Shown here one piece after another: positions 17,983 through 27,139 of a stretch of DNA of 64,000 bases. The translations under genes were made by a program, and so were the position numbers. Numbering within the stretch: the first letter of the stretch is position 1; each line of letters begins with the position of its first letter. Source of the DNA: Sulfitobacter sp. F26169L (GTDB taxonomy: Bacteria > Pseudomonadota > Alphaproteobacteria > Rhodobacterales > Rhodobacteraceae); NCBI RefSeq assembly GCF_026410285.1, contig NZ_JAPMLP010000005.1, positions 62,001 to 126,000 of the forward strand, written 5' to 3'. The notes beneath the pieces were generated by a model. The model saw nothing but the letters and a program-made list of their open reading frames with translations, did no database searches and was not told where the DNA came from.

Positions 17983-19239
17983 ATGTCCACTGAAATGACC
18001 TTTGTTGCAGCATCTGCTCCCTCTATGCCCGCCAGCAATCAACCGGCGGGCACTACGTCACGCGTGCGTGACCTCAGGCTGGATTTCTTTCGCGGAATAG
18101 CAATGTTCATCATCTTGATTTCGCACACCCCCGGAAACCTGCTAAGTGCGTGGATACCAGCACGCTGGGGCTTTTCCGACGCGACGGAGATGTTTGTGTT
18201 CTGCTCGGGTATGGCATCGGCAATCGCATTCGGCGCGGTGTTTGACCGTTCAGGTTGGGCCTTGGGGACAGCGCGCGTTGGGTTCCGTATTTGGCAGGTG
18301 TACTGGGCGCACATCGGTCTGTTTGTTGCCATTGCGGCAATGCTGGCGGGCATCGATTTTTACGGCGGGTATGGCAAAAACTATATCGGATCGCTGAATT
18401 TGTGGAAATTTTTTGCCGATCCTGCCGTGCCGCTTGTCGGGTTGATGACGCTTACCTATGTGCCGAATTATTTCGACATTCTGCCGATGTATATGGTGGT
18501 ACTGGCGATGATGCCTTTGGTAATTGCCCTGCAGCGCGTGCACACCAGACTGGTGTTTGCCTTTATGGCCGCCGTCTGGATCGGCGCGCAAACATCCCTT
18601 TGGGGGGATGCGCATCTGGCCTTTCCGGCAGAGCCGTGGTCGGAGCGCAAATGGTTCTTCAACCCCTTCGGGTGGCAGCTTGTTTTCTTTACCGGATTTG
18701 CGCTGATGCGCGGGTGGATACCAAAGCCGCCCGTTAATATCACACTGATCGCCCTTAGCGCCTTTATCGTGCTGGCAATTATTCCGCTCAGCAATATCGG
18801 CGTGCGCGCGATCGAGCGTGACTGGTTTTTTGTGACCGAAACAGGAAACCCCATTATTGATATGCGTCTGGCCTTGAAACCCCTGACCGACAAGACCGAT
18901 TTCGGCATTCTGCGCTATGTGCATTTTCTGGCGTTGGCCTATCTGGCCTGGGTGATTGCGGGCGACAAAGGCGACAACCTGCTGGCACGCGGCAACTCTG
19001 CGCTGTCGCAGGCTTGGGCGTATATCGTCGCGATCATTCTGAAGGTCGGACAGCAATCGCTAGCGGTTTTCATTGTGTCGATGTTTCTTGCCCGTGTCAT
19101 GGGCTTTGTCATGGACCTGACAGGGCGCGGCACGGCAAACACCTGGCTGGTCAATCTTGGTGGTGCGGCTGTTTTGGTGGCCGCCGCTTATGGAGCCGGC
19201 TGGTTCAAATCCCAACCCTGGAAACGGAGTGCAACCTGA
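17983..19239 (+). CDS. opgC: OpgC-type glucan succinyltransferase, membrane protein
   Basis: 418 residues, about ten membrane helices. The start of the membrane domain, RVRDLRLDFFRGIAMFIILISHTPGN, is the OpgC/acyltransferase-3 hallmark (DxxRG with a following His), and EMFVFCSGMASA follows. OpgC adds succinyl groups to osmoregulated periplasmic glucans from the inner membrane. Its stop codon shares a base with the ATG of the glucan biosynthesis gene behind it (TGATG), so the three opg genes form one operon. The 1 kb in front may carry its regulation. Confidence 0.9.
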   Translation: MSTEMTFVAASAPSMPASNQPAGTTSRVRDLRLDFFRGIAMFIILISHTPGNLLSAWIPARWGFSDATEMFVFCSGMASAIAFGAVFDRSGWALGTARVGFRIWQVYWAHIGLFVAIAAMLAGIDFYGGYGKNYIGSLNLWKFFADPAVPLVGLMTLTYVPNYFDILPMYMVVLAMMPLVIALQRVHTRLVFAFMAAVWIGAQTSLWGDAHLAFPAEPWSERKWFFNPFGWQLVFFTGFALMRGWIPKPPVNITLIALSAFIVLAIIPLSNIGVRAIERDWFFVTETGNPIIDMRLALKPLTDKTDFGILRYVHFLALAYLAWVIAGDKGDNLLARGNSALSQAWAYIVAIILKVGQQSLAVFIVSMFLARVMGFVMDLTGRGTANTWLVNLGGAAVLVAAAYGAGWFKSQPWKRSAT

Positions 19240-20765
19240 TGCTGCGCCGCGATGTTCTGAAAGCACTTGCCGCACTAGCGGCGATCCCCTCGGCAGCGCT
19301 GGCTGCTGATGCGCCATTGCGCACCGGCGCGCCGACGCCGTTCAACGCCCAGACTGTGCGCAATCGCGCGCGCGAAATGGCCGCTAGCGACTATACCCCG
19401 CGCCCGCGCATTCCTAAGGAATGGCAGGACATAAGCTATGACCAGTATCGCAAAATCTGGTTTGATACCCGCAATGCGCTTTGGGAAAATACCAAGCGTC
19501 CGCAGCGGCTCGATGTGTTTCCTCCAGGGCTGTATTTCCCGCAGGCGGTAGAGATCAACATCGTCGAGAACAGTGGTGCAGCGCCGTTGCTGTTTGATCT
19601 GGACGTGTTTGACCGCACTGATACTTTCCCCGATCTGCCGCTGAACGATCACATGGGCTATTCCGGTTTGCGCCTGCGGGCTGATCTGCTCGGCTCTGGC
19701 ACCTATACGGAATATGCGGTGTTTCAGGGTGCCAGTTACTTCCGCGGCATCGGGACGGGCGAAATCTACGGCTTGTCCGCACGGGGCTTGGCACTCAAGA
19801 CTGGTGAGCCCGAGGGCGAGGAGTTTCCCGACTTCATCGCCTTCTGGATCGAAACGCCCATGTCGTCGAGCAAATCTGTCACGCTACATGCGCTGATGGA
19901 TAGCCCCAGCTGCACTGGTGCATTCCGTTTTGACATCACTCACGGCAATGTTCTGGATATGGAAATCGAAGCAACGATTTTCGCACGCACCGAGATGACA
20001 CATGTGGGCATCGCGCCGCTGACATCAATGTTCCTGTTCGACAGCACAGATCGCGCACGGTTTTCCGATTTCCGTCCCAATGTGCACGACAGTGATGGCC
20101 TGCTGATCCACAATGGCAAGGGCGAGGCCATCTGGCGACCTTTGGCCAACCCGACCACACTGCAAATTAGCGCTTTCAGCGATGAGAACCCGAAAGGGTT
20201 TGGCCTGATGCAGCGCAAGCGCGCTTTTGACGACTTTAACGATCTTGAAGCGTTGTATCACAAGCGCCCTTCAGTGTGGATAACGCCGCGCGGCACTTGG
20301 GGCGAAGGGGCTGTTACGCTGGTGGAAATACCCGCCGATCTAGAGATCTACGACAACATCGTCGCTTATTGGCGCCCGTCGGCGCCGATTGCGGCGGGGG
20401 CGGAGTATCCGATGCGCTATCGTTTGCAATGGGGGGCCGATCCCGCACCGTCCATACCGGCACTGGTGTCCGTTCGCGGTACGGCCATGGGCGGACGGCC
20501 CGAAGGCGGTATCGTGATGGTGATTGATTTTGACGACGGCGGTTCTCTGCCGCAAGACCTGTCAGAAGTTGATGTGATCTTGCGCAGCAGCCATGGCACC
20601 ACCACTTCAGGCACTTTGCAACGCAACCCTGAAACCAATGGCCCACGTTTGGCGTTCACCTTTCAACCCGATGGCGCGGATTTCTCGGAATTTCGTGTCC
20701 AGTTGCACACTAATGATCAGCCGCTGAGTGAAATATGGCTTTACCGATGGACAAAAACCGCATGA
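19239..20765 (+). CDS. opgG: Glucan biosynthesis protein OpgG/OpgD, Tat-exported
   Basis: 508 residues starting at 19239. The N-terminus MLRRDVLKALAALAAIPSAALA is a Tat-like signal peptide (twin Arg, then a hydrophobic stretch and ALA cleavage). The mature part has the OpgG/MdoG beta-sandwich sequence: YDQYRKIWFDTRNALWE, FPPGLYFPQAVEINIVE, and GEIYGLSARGLALKTGEPEGEEFP split over about residues 75-200. These periplasmic proteins shape the beta-1,2-glucan backbone with beta-1,6 branches. A Tat signal is more typical of OpgD than OpgG, so the exact paralogue is open. Middle gene of the opg operon. Confidence 0.9.
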   Translation: MLRRDVLKALAALAAIPSAALAADAPLRTGAPTPFNAQTVRNRAREMAASDYTPRPRIPKEWQDISYDQYRKIWFDTRNALWENTKRPQRLDVFPPGLYFPQAVEINIVENSGAAPLLFDLDVFDRTDTFPDLPLNDHMGYSGLRLRADLLGSGTYTEYAVFQGASYFRGIGTGEIYGLSARGLALKTGEPEGEEFPDFIAFWIETPMSSSKSVTLHALMDSPSCTGAFRFDITHGNVLDMEIEATIFARTEMTHVGIAPLTSMFLFDSTDRARFSDFRPNVHDSDGLLIHNGKGEAIWRPLANPTTLQISAFSDENPKGFGLMQRKRAFDDFNDLEALYHKRPSVWITPRGTWGEGAVTLVEIPADLEIYDNIVAYWRPSAPIAAGAEYPMRYRLQWGADPAPSIPALVSVRGTAMGGRPEGGIVMVIDFDDGGSLPQDLSEVDVILRSSHGTTTSGTLQRNPETNGPRLAFTFQPDGADFSEFRVQLHTNDQPLSEIWLYRWTKTA

Positions 20766-22642
20766 CCCCACTGCCCGCCAGATCCTGTATGCCAAAGGCT
20801 GCACCGTTGGAGGCGCGTGAGCAGACGTTGGGCCAAGGACCCATGCGCGCAACGCCCGCACGGATGCAGCGGATGAACGGCTGGCGTACGGCCACTTTTG
20901 CACCCGCACTCGTCGGGACGCTCGCACTGATGTACGGGCTGTACAGCTGGCTTGCCAACGGCGGGATGAGCGGGATGGAGTGGGTGCTGCTGTGCATGAT
21001 CGGTGCAACGTTTGTATGGGTTACACTATCGGTCAGTACAGTTGGCGTGGCGATTGGCGGCCTGCTGGCGCGTGCGCGTGCAGATGCACAGCCCGCAAGT
21101 GATGTACAGGGTATTGATGTCGCCCTGCTGGTGCCGGTCTATAACGAAGTTCCCCAGAACGTTTTCGGCAATGCAGTTGCCATGCTGGATGATCTGGCCG
21201 CGCGTAACGGGCCGCACAACTACAGCCTGTTTATTCTGTCCGACACCCGCGATGACGCGATAGCAGAGCAGGAATGGCGGGCATATCAGGATTTGCGCAC
21301 TCATGCGCCGGACGGCTTTGACGTCTATTATCGCCGCCGCACCATGAACACCGATAAGAAGGTCGGCAATTTGGCCGAGTGGACACGCGGCTGGGGAGCC
21401 GCCTATGAAGGTATGGTTGTGCTGGACGCTGACAGCCTGATGACCGGCCGCGCAATCGAGCGGCTGGCATCGGAGCTATCGCGCGACCCTGATGCAGGCC
21501 TGATCCAGACTTTCCCGATGCTGATCGGCGCGCAAACCGTGTTTGCGCGGTTGCAGCAGTTTTCCAACATTGCCTACGGATGGTTACTGGCCGAGGGGCT
21601 GGCCACCTGGGCCCGTTCGGAGGGGAACTATTGGGGTCACAATGCAATAATCCGCACCCGTGCGTTTGCCAGCAGTGCGATGCTGCCGCATGTGCGCGGC
21701 CCACACGGGCGTGACCAGCTGATCCTCAGCCATGACTTTGTCGAGGCGGGCCTGCTGCGCCGCGCAGGATGGGGAGTACGGTTTTTGCCCCGTGTGACCG
21801 GCAGTTTCGAAGAAACACCCGCCACGCTGATAGATTATGTCATCCGCGATCGCCGCTGGTGCCGCGGCAACCTGCAACACCTGCGTCTTTTGGGCACCAA
21901 AGGATTGCACCCTGTTTCGCGGTTTCACATGTTCCATGGTGCCGTCGCTTACTTGCTCAGTCCTGCGTGGTTTTTCCTGCTGGTGGTCTGGGCGCTGCTC
22001 GGCAAGGATTCAGAGACAAACGTGATCCGCTATTTCAACGAGGCGAACCCCCTGTTCCCCGACTGGCCCCCCGCGATGAGCCATATCGACAGCGCGGTGT
22101 TTCTGGTGATCATGTATGCCATGCTGCTGACCCCGAAGATTGCCGGTGCAGGTATCATCGCCGCGACACCACGCGCAGCGCGTATGTTTGGCGGGGCCGG
22201 TCCGTTTCTGGGTAACTTTCTGGTCGAGGTCGCATTGTCGGTGGCTTATGCGCCCATTATGATGATCCAGCAAAGCAAAGCGGTTTTGCGCGCCATGACC
22301 TCCTCTCAGGAAGCGTGGGCGCCACAATCACGCGAGGCGCGCCAGCACAGTTGGGCGACCTTGGTGAAATTTCACTGGGTCGAGACGGTTCTTGGGTTAA
22401 TCCTGCTCAGCGGTTTGGTTGCGGGTCTGTTATCGGTTTGGCTGGTTCCGATTGTAGTGAGCCTTGTGCTAGCGGTGCCACTGTCTGCCCTATCGGGCGT
22501 TCGGATATCTGAATACGCGCCTGCGACCCTGCGCCTTGATAGTCCTTATACCCTGCGTGAACCGGCAATCGTAAAGCGCGCCATGCGTGAACGCGCACGG
22601 TTGGCGCTGACCTTGGGTGCTGCAAAAGCACCCGCCGAATAA
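20762..22642 (+). CDS. opgH: Glucan glucosyltransferase OpgH, membrane GT2
   Basis: 626 residues from the ATG at 20762, which overlaps the opgG stop (ATGA); an in-frame ATG at 20735 is an alternative. GT2 family features: LVPVYNEVPQNVF, the acidic DTRDD, MVVLDADSLMTG (DxD), HDFVEAGLLRRAGW and RRWCRGNLQHLRL (the QxxRW-like site), flanked by N-terminal helices and several C-terminal helices. OpgH polymerises UDP-glucose into beta-1,2-glucan and passes it across the inner membrane. It is shorter than E. coli OpgH (847), as expected for alphaproteobacteria. Confidence 0.92.
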   Translation: MTPLPARSCMPKAAPLEAREQTLGQGPMRATPARMQRMNGWRTATFAPALVGTLALMYGLYSWLANGGMSGMEWVLLCMIGATFVWVTLSVSTVGVAIGGLLARARADAQPASDVQGIDVALLVPVYNEVPQNVFGNAVAMLDDLAARNGPHNYSLFILSDTRDDAIAEQEWRAYQDLRTHAPDGFDVYYRRRTMNTDKKVGNLAEWTRGWGAAYEGMVVLDADSLMTGRAIERLASELSRDPDAGLIQTFPMLIGAQTVFARLQQFSNIAYGWLLAEGLATWARSEGNYWGHNAIIRTRAFASSAMLPHVRGPHGRDQLILSHDFVEAGLLRRAGWGVRFLPRVTGSFEETPATLIDYVIRDRRWCRGNLQHLRLLGTKGLHPVSRFHMFHGAVAYLLSPAWFFLLVVWALLGKDSETNVIRYFNEANPLFPDWPPAMSHIDSAVFLVIMYAMLLTPKIAGAGIIAATPRAARMFGGAGPFLGNFLVEVALSVAYAPIMMIQQSKAVLRAMTSSQEAWAPQSREARQHSWATLVKFHWVETVLGLILLSGLVAGLLSVWLVPIVVSLVLAVPLSALSGVRISEYAPATLRLDSPYTLREPAIVKRAMRERARLALTLGAAKAPAE

Positions 22643-22664
22643 GCTGCTCCGGGGACCGGAACGC

Positions 22665-22700
22665 AAAACGCCCGCCAGAATTATCTGACGGGCGTTTTTT
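22665..22700 (+). terminator. Rho-independent terminator after opgH
   Basis: Stem of about 12 bp (ACGCCCGCCAGA paired with TCTGACGGGCGT, one mismatch) ending in TTTTTT. The minus strand also has TTTT after the stem, so it may serve the convergent kps-like operon too. Confidence 0.85.
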
Positions 22701-22717
22701 CTGTGCGGTGCACTGCG

Positions 22718-24412
22718 CTATGACGTGACCTGTTCCCTTAGGATCGACGCGGTTAGCGAAAGCATCAGGTAAATGCCGCCAAAGATCAGAAACGCCAGAA
22801 TGGTGTTTTCGAACTTGCGCGGATAGCTTGGTTCCTCACTCGGGACGGGACGCACGGCAACAGTGAGGTAGCGCACCTGACGGCTGGCTTCGGTGCGCGC
22901 CTGTTCAAGGCCGGTCTGTGCCAGTTGCAGGTTCGTATCCGCGCTGACCAGATCAGCCTGCGCCAGTTGCAAGCTCACGGCCTGCTGCGCGAGGGAGTTC
23001 GTGCCTTCGGTGGCGTTGTTCATCCGGTCGTTGAGTTGCTTGAGCGCGCCTTCCAGTCGGCGCACATCGCCCTGCGCGCCCTCTACTTTGGCACGGTTGG
23101 GTCGTGCGTTATCCAGCAGCGCCGCAAGCTCCAGTTGTTTTTCGATCAGCAGAGACTCGTAATTGGTGATCTGGGTGCGGATCGCCGCAATCACCGCTTC
23201 GGGGTCAACACCGTTTTCGACCTGAAGTTCGATCAATCGCTGCTGCGCTTCGCGCCGCGCTTCGGTGGCCTTCCGGAAGCCGATTTCGGCATCCTCCATC
23301 CCGCTGTTCCGCTTGGCTTGACTAAGGTTATTCACGCGATCTTCGGCATATTTGAGGAGTTTTTCTGAAAACGCTGTTGCAACCTGCGGATCAGCGGCGA
23401 TCACTTCCATCCGGATGACACCTTCGGTGGGGTCATAGCCGATCTTCACGTTCTTTTTGTAAAGCTTGTACGCTTCCTCGTTAGTCGGTTCGACACTCAG
23501 CCGCTGGATTGCGTCGATTTCGGGGTTTGAATAATGATCCTTGAAACCGGCGTCCTGATCCAGCCGCAACATCGCGTCCTTGGACTGTAGATAGGCCTGC
23601 GTGGCGATACTGTCGGCAGAGTTGGCAAATTGTGTAGGCAGCAGACCGCCAAACGGGCTGGCGCCGCCTGTCCCCTCGTTCTGGATGATCAGGAACTGGC
23701 TGTTCGTAGCGTACATCGGCGTCGCCACTTTGTAAAAGTAATAGCCGGCAAAGAATGTCGGGATCAGCACAAAGAACGCCAACCGCACGATGAGAAGGCC
23801 CATCTTCTTGCGACGGCGGTGCGAAATATCTTTCTGGATGTCGGAAATTTCCCGCATCCGGCGTTCCATCGGGCTGGGGCCTGTTGGGGTTGAGGGTAGG
23901 GTCTCACGACCTGCGGGTACAGTCTGCGGCAGTTGCACACGGTCCGATCCGGCACCGCCTTTTTGCCCTGCTAAAGACGCAAGCGCATTCCCCGGTCCGC
24001 CTTCGTGTTGCGCACCACCCGCTTGCGGCACCACCAGTTCCAGCATGTTGGAGCGCTGGAACGGGTCGATCCCCTTTTCGCGCAGCAGCCGCACCGCATC
24101 AAAATCGGATGTCGCAGGCAGCCCGTGTTTCTGGGCCACACGGCGGGCCATTCTCAGTTGACGCCCTGTCAAACCCTCGCGGCGGATTGCATCCATATCC
24201 TGCTCGCCGTTGACCTGCGCTGCAGATGATACCTCACCCGCCTTGGCTTCGGGTTTGTGCGCCACGTCAGCGCGCGGATCAGGGCGCGATGGCTCAGCCA
24301 TCTTGACAGGCTCCGCCTCCGTCTTCGTCCGTGGTTTGGGCGTTCCGCTTTCGGTGGCGGCGCTGGGGCTGCGCTTGATGCGGAATTTTCTAGCCTTGGG
24401 TTTGGTAGTCAT
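22718..24412 (-). CDS. Capsule/polysaccharide export inner-membrane protein, KpsE/BexC type
   Basis: 564 residues from the ATG at 24412, which overlaps the ABC gene by 23 bases. One helix at about 200-220 (LLIVRLAFFVLIPTFFAGYYF), a long periplasmic part with coiled-coil stretches (ARREAQQRLIELQVENG, LEGALKQLNDRMNN), and a C-terminal helix (TILAFLIFGGIYLMLSL). That is the PCP-3 layout of KpsE/CtrB/BexC, which couples an ABC exporter to the outer-membrane channel. The N-terminal 190 or so residues are basic, Pro/Ala-rich and cytosolic, longer than usual. Neither the permease (kpsM) nor the channel gene is next to it. Confidence 0.8.
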   Translation of the reverse strand: MTTKPKARKFRIKRSPSAATESGTPKPRTKTEAEPVKMAEPSRPDPRADVAHKPEAKAGEVSSAAQVNGEQDMDAIRREGLTGRQLRMARRVAQKHGLPATSDFDAVRLLREKGIDPFQRSNMLELVVPQAGGAQHEGGPGNALASLAGQKGGAGSDRVQLPQTVPAGRETLPSTPTGPSPMERRMREISDIQKDISHRRRKKMGLLIVRLAFFVLIPTFFAGYYFYKVATPMYATNSQFLIIQNEGTGGASPFGGLLPTQFANSADSIATQAYLQSKDAMLRLDQDAGFKDHYSNPEIDAIQRLSVEPTNEEAYKLYKKNVKIGYDPTEGVIRMEVIAADPQVATAFSEKLLKYAEDRVNNLSQAKRNSGMEDAEIGFRKATEARREAQQRLIELQVENGVDPEAVIAAIRTQITNYESLLIEKQLELAALLDNARPNRAKVEGAQGDVRRLEGALKQLNDRMNNATEGTNSLAQQAVSLQLAQADLVSADTNLQLAQTGLEQARTEASRQVRYLTVAVRPVPSEEPSYPRKFENTILAFLIFGGIYLMLSLTASILREQVTS

Positions 24413-25049
24413 ACAACTGTTTCGCTTCTTCCAAGCTGTCAAAAACGTTGAGCTGCCCGTTCATCAGAACTGCGGCAGTACGCGCGAATTTTTCTAGCGT
24501 TTCGGCCTGATGCGACACAATCACAATGGTTGTGGTGCGCAGGCGTTCTTGCAGGATTTCGCCTGCTTTACGGTTAAATTCCACATCTGTCGTGGATGGC
24601 ATACCTTCGTCGATCAGATACATGTCAAAATCAAGCGCCAGCATCAGCGCAAAGGAAAACCGTGCACGCATCCCTGCCGAATAAGTGCCAAGTGGCTGAT
24701 CGAAATATTCACCCAGACCGCACAGCCAGCGGCAAAAGCTTTCAACGTAATCGGGATCAAGGCCGTAAAGCCGTGCAATGTAGCGCGCGTTTTCCATGGC
24801 AGATACCTTGCCCACAACCCCGCCCATGAACCCCAGCGGGAAAGAAATATTGCACGCACGTACAATTTCACCGTCGTCAGGCTTTTCCAGACCTGCCATC
24901 ATGTTGATCAGTGTGGTTTTACCCGTGCCGTTGGGCGCAAGGATCCCCATCGAATTGCCCAGCTCCACACGAAACGACACTTGGTCAAGGATGACCTTGT
25001 GTTGCGTGCCCGTCCAGAAGGACTTGGAAACATTTCGAAATTCCAGCAT
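24390..25049 (-). CDS. ABC transporter ATPase, KpsT/polysaccharide export type
   Basis: 219 residues: Walker A GILAPNGTGKTT at 35-46, the LSGGQ-like signature as YSAGMRARFSFALML, Walker B MYLIDEG, and a His switch in IVIVSHQ. Signature and length fit the KpsT/BexA/CtrD group that powers export of capsular polysaccharide. Thr replaces the usual Ala/Ser in NGTGKTT. Overlaps the KpsE-like gene by 23 bases. An inverted repeat TTCCAT/ATGGAA (25112-25129) lies upstream and could be an operator. Confidence 0.83.
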   Translation of the reverse strand: MLEFRNVSKSFWTGTQHKVILDQVSFRVELGNSMGILAPNGTGKTTLINMMAGLEKPDDGEIVRACNISFPLGFMGGVVGKVSAMENARYIARLYGLDPDYVESFCRWLCGLGEYFDQPLGTYSAGMRARFSFALMLALDFDMYLIDEGMPSTTDVEFNRKAGEILQERLRTTTIVIVSHQAETLEKFARTAAVLMNGQLNVFDSLEEAKQLYDYQTQG

Positions 25050-25197
25050 GACGCGCCTGCTCCGGTTCGGCTTGCGGGGTTAATTTATGCCCTCTCTTGC
25101 GGAGGATGTAGTTCCATCTATCAATGGAATTTGACTATATTATGTCCGATTGGGAAACAAATGTACAACGGCGCCTGCGGGGAAGTTTGCCGCCGTT

Positions 25198-26112
25198 TTA
25201 CGCGTGCCCGACAACTTGCGCGCTGTCGGCGCAATCAGACCAGTCCTCTTCGATCTGAAGCGTGCTGTGAGCCAAATCAAAGCGCGCCTTCAGCATCCGG
25301 TGCAGCGCGTTGCGGGTTTGTGGCATCTGCGCTTCCGGCGTCAGTACGACATGCGCCTGCAACGCATTTTCATGCTCGCCCATCATCCACAAATGTACGT
25401 GGTGGACAGAGGCAACGCCGGTCTGATCGTGCATCGCGTCGATGACTTCGTTGACATCAATGTCAGCGGGTGCGCCCAGCATCAGCAATCTCATCACCGA
25501 CGGCATTTCAACCGCAGTATGCCACAAGATGTAACCGGCAATCAGCAGCGTCACCAGCGGATCGACCCAGTGCCAGCCGTACAAGATTACCAGCGTCCCC
25601 GCGACAATCACCGCAACAGAACCGAGCGCATCAGCCAGATTATGCAAAAATGCGGCGCGTATGTTCATACTGGTTTTGGACATGCGGTAGGTCAGCGCCG
25701 CCGTCCCCAGATCCACCGCAAGCGCCACACCGGCAATAATTACAATGATCCATCCCGTAACTTCGGAGGGTTCGAAAAATCGCGCCACACCCTCGTAAAC
25801 GAGGTAAAGCGCGATAACGATCAAAGTGGTGTAATTGACCAATGCGGCAACCGCTTCGATCCGGCCATAACCGAAGGTCATCTCTTGATCCGCAGGGCGG
25901 CGCGCGATTTTGCGGGCCACAAAGGCGATGATCAGCGACATCGCATCCGAGAGGTTATGCAAAGCATCCGCAACCAGCGACAGACTGCCTGCAAGGACAC
26001 CCCCGATAATCTGCGCAACTGTCAGCAGCAGATTCAGCCCAACCGCAAAGGCTACTTTTGCATCCCCTGCTTCGGGGTCGATGTGGTGATGGTGGCTGTG
26101 GTCATGTCCCAT
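25198..26112 (-). CDS. Cation diffusion facilitator (metal efflux)
   Basis: 304 residues from the ATG at 26112. His-rich N-terminus (MGHDHSHHHHIDPEAG), six membrane helices, and the CDF metal sites SLVADALHNLSDAM (HxxxD) and RAAFLHNLADALGS, followed by a cytoplasmic C-terminal domain with HHVHLWMMGEHENAL. It should export Zn(II) or similar divalent ions against protons. It is read from the same message as the ArsR-type regulator: the regulator's TAA and its own ATG share a base (TAATG). Confidence 0.93.
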   Translation of the reverse strand: MGHDHSHHHHIDPEAGDAKVAFAVGLNLLLTVAQIIGGVLAGSLSLVADALHNLSDAMSLIIAFVARKIARRPADQEMTFGYGRIEAVAALVNYTTLIVIALYLVYEGVARFFEPSEVTGWIIVIIAGVALAVDLGTAALTYRMSKTSMNIRAAFLHNLADALGSVAVIVAGTLVILYGWHWVDPLVTLLIAGYILWHTAVEMPSVMRLLMLGAPADIDVNEVIDAMHDQTGVASVHHVHLWMMGEHENALQAHVVLTPEAQMPQTRNALHRMLKARFDLAHSTLQIEEDWSDCADSAQVVGHA

Positions 26113-26453
26113 TAGGTGTGTCCGTGTTCCGGGCACGGCGCATCTGCATCCGCACAACATTCCGTTAATAAAAAATGCGATAAGCTGCGCACGCGTTCAT
26201 ATGCAATTGCTGCGCAGATGATACTGCGCCCCTGCCGGGTCTGCTCCACCAGTTCAGCTGCCGCGAGGATTTTCATATGGTGCGTCAGTGTTGATCCGGT
26301 AACGCCCGTCACCTCGCCCAATGCGCCAATGCTCAGCCCCGCAGGTCCGGCGCGCACCAGCGCCAACAGAACTGTCAATCGTTGTTCCGAGCCGAGAGCG
26401 GCAAAGCCGGCAGCGGCGCGGGTCAGATTATCTGTGTGCGATTCAATTTCCAT
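26112..26453 (-). CDS. ArsR/SmtB family metal-responsive repressor
   Basis: 113 residues: winged-helix core SEQRLTVLLALVRAGPAGLS, then VTGVTGSTLTHHMKILA as recognition helix and QTRQGRSIICAAIAYE as wing. The C-terminus is rich in ligands (ECCADADAPCPEHGHT), suggesting a metal site there. Coupling to a CDF exporter makes it the likely Zn-type sensor of that exporter. The start codon lies inside a perfect palindrome, and a TTGACT element lies upstream, so the mRNA may be almost leaderless. Confidence 0.88.
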   Translation of the reverse strand: MEIESHTDNLTRAAAGFAALGSEQRLTVLLALVRAGPAGLSIGALGEVTGVTGSTLTHHMKILAAAELVEQTRQGRSIICAAIAYERVRSLSHFLLTECCADADAPCPEHGHT

Positions 26454-26467
26454 ATTTCTAGAAATAT
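26452..26467 (-). promoter_or_regulatory. 16-bp palindromic operator overlapping the arsR-type start codon
   Basis: ATATTTCTAGAAATAT is a perfect palindrome whose last bases include the ATG of the regulator. On the minus strand TTGACT (26483-26488) lies upstream, with a -10-like TATTTC at a 16-base spacing inside the palindrome. Repressor binding would block the promoter and start site together. SmtB/ArsR operators are AT-rich palindromes of this kind. Confidence 0.65.
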
Positions 26468-26557
26468 AGCATGACTAGCGGGAGTCAACATCATTTCGAA
26501 AATTGTCGAAACATTTACCCCCTTGGCAAACTGCGCTGCGCGATTAGCTGTCTTGGT

Positions 26558-27139
26558 ATGAACGACATTCGCCCGCAATTACAAAAATGCACACTTTGCG
26601 CCGAACGCTTTGGGGCAACAGCCAGTGCCCACCGGCCCAATCCTGTTGTCTGGTTCAGGCCCGAAGCACGGTTGCTTATCGCATCCCAAGCCCCCGGCAT
26701 GAAGGTTCACAAGGCCAATACACCTTTCTGGGATGCATCGGGCGTGCGCCTGCGTAGCTGGCTGGGGCTGGACGAGGATGCGTTTTACGACCGCAGCCGC
26801 ATTGCGATTATTCCCATGGCGTTCTGCTTTCCCGGCTATAACGCGAAAGGGAGCGACCTGCCCCCGCCGCCGATCTGCGCGCAAACATGGCGCGCAGATG
26901 CGTTGGCCATGGTGCCCGATATTCGGCTCACCGTCCTCATCGGGGCCTATGCGATGCGCTATCACCTGCCGGATTTCAAAACCGTCACCCAAGCTGTGCG
27001 CGACTGGGACAGTCATCCCGAAGGCGTCTTTGCCTTGCCACACCCTTCATGGCGCAATACGGGTTGGATCAGGAAAAATCCGTGGTTCGAGGCAGAGGTC
27101 ATCCCCCGCCTGCAAGCCGCCGTTGCCGAGGTAATGTAA
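26558..27139 (+). CDS. Uracil-DNA glycosylase family protein
   Basis: 193 residues from the ATG at 26558. The UDG-fold motifs are LLIASQAPGMKVHKANTPF (motif A-like, GxxPG form) and LPHPSWRNTGW (motif B-like HPS). An N-terminal pair KCTLCAERF resembles the first iron-sulphur Cys pair of family 4 enzymes, but a second pair is not evident (PPICAQTW is a lone Cys). It probably binds or excises damaged bases; the exact activity is unknown. A start 29 codons upstream is open but crosses the arsR operator. Confidence 0.75.
   Translation: MNDIRPQLQKCTLCAERFGATASAHRPNPVVWFRPEARLLIASQAPGMKVHKANTPFWDASGVRLRSWLGLDEDAFYDRSRIAIIPMAFCFPGYNAKGSDLPPPPICAQTWRADALAMVPDIRLTVLIGAYAMRYHLPDFKTVTQAVRDWDSHPEGVFALPHPSWRNTGWIRKNPWFEAEVIPRLQAAVAEVM

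Noticed and set aside
17619-18038. Frames before opgC on both strands
   Set aside because: Opposed and overlapping, without ribosome sites; they extend into opgC.
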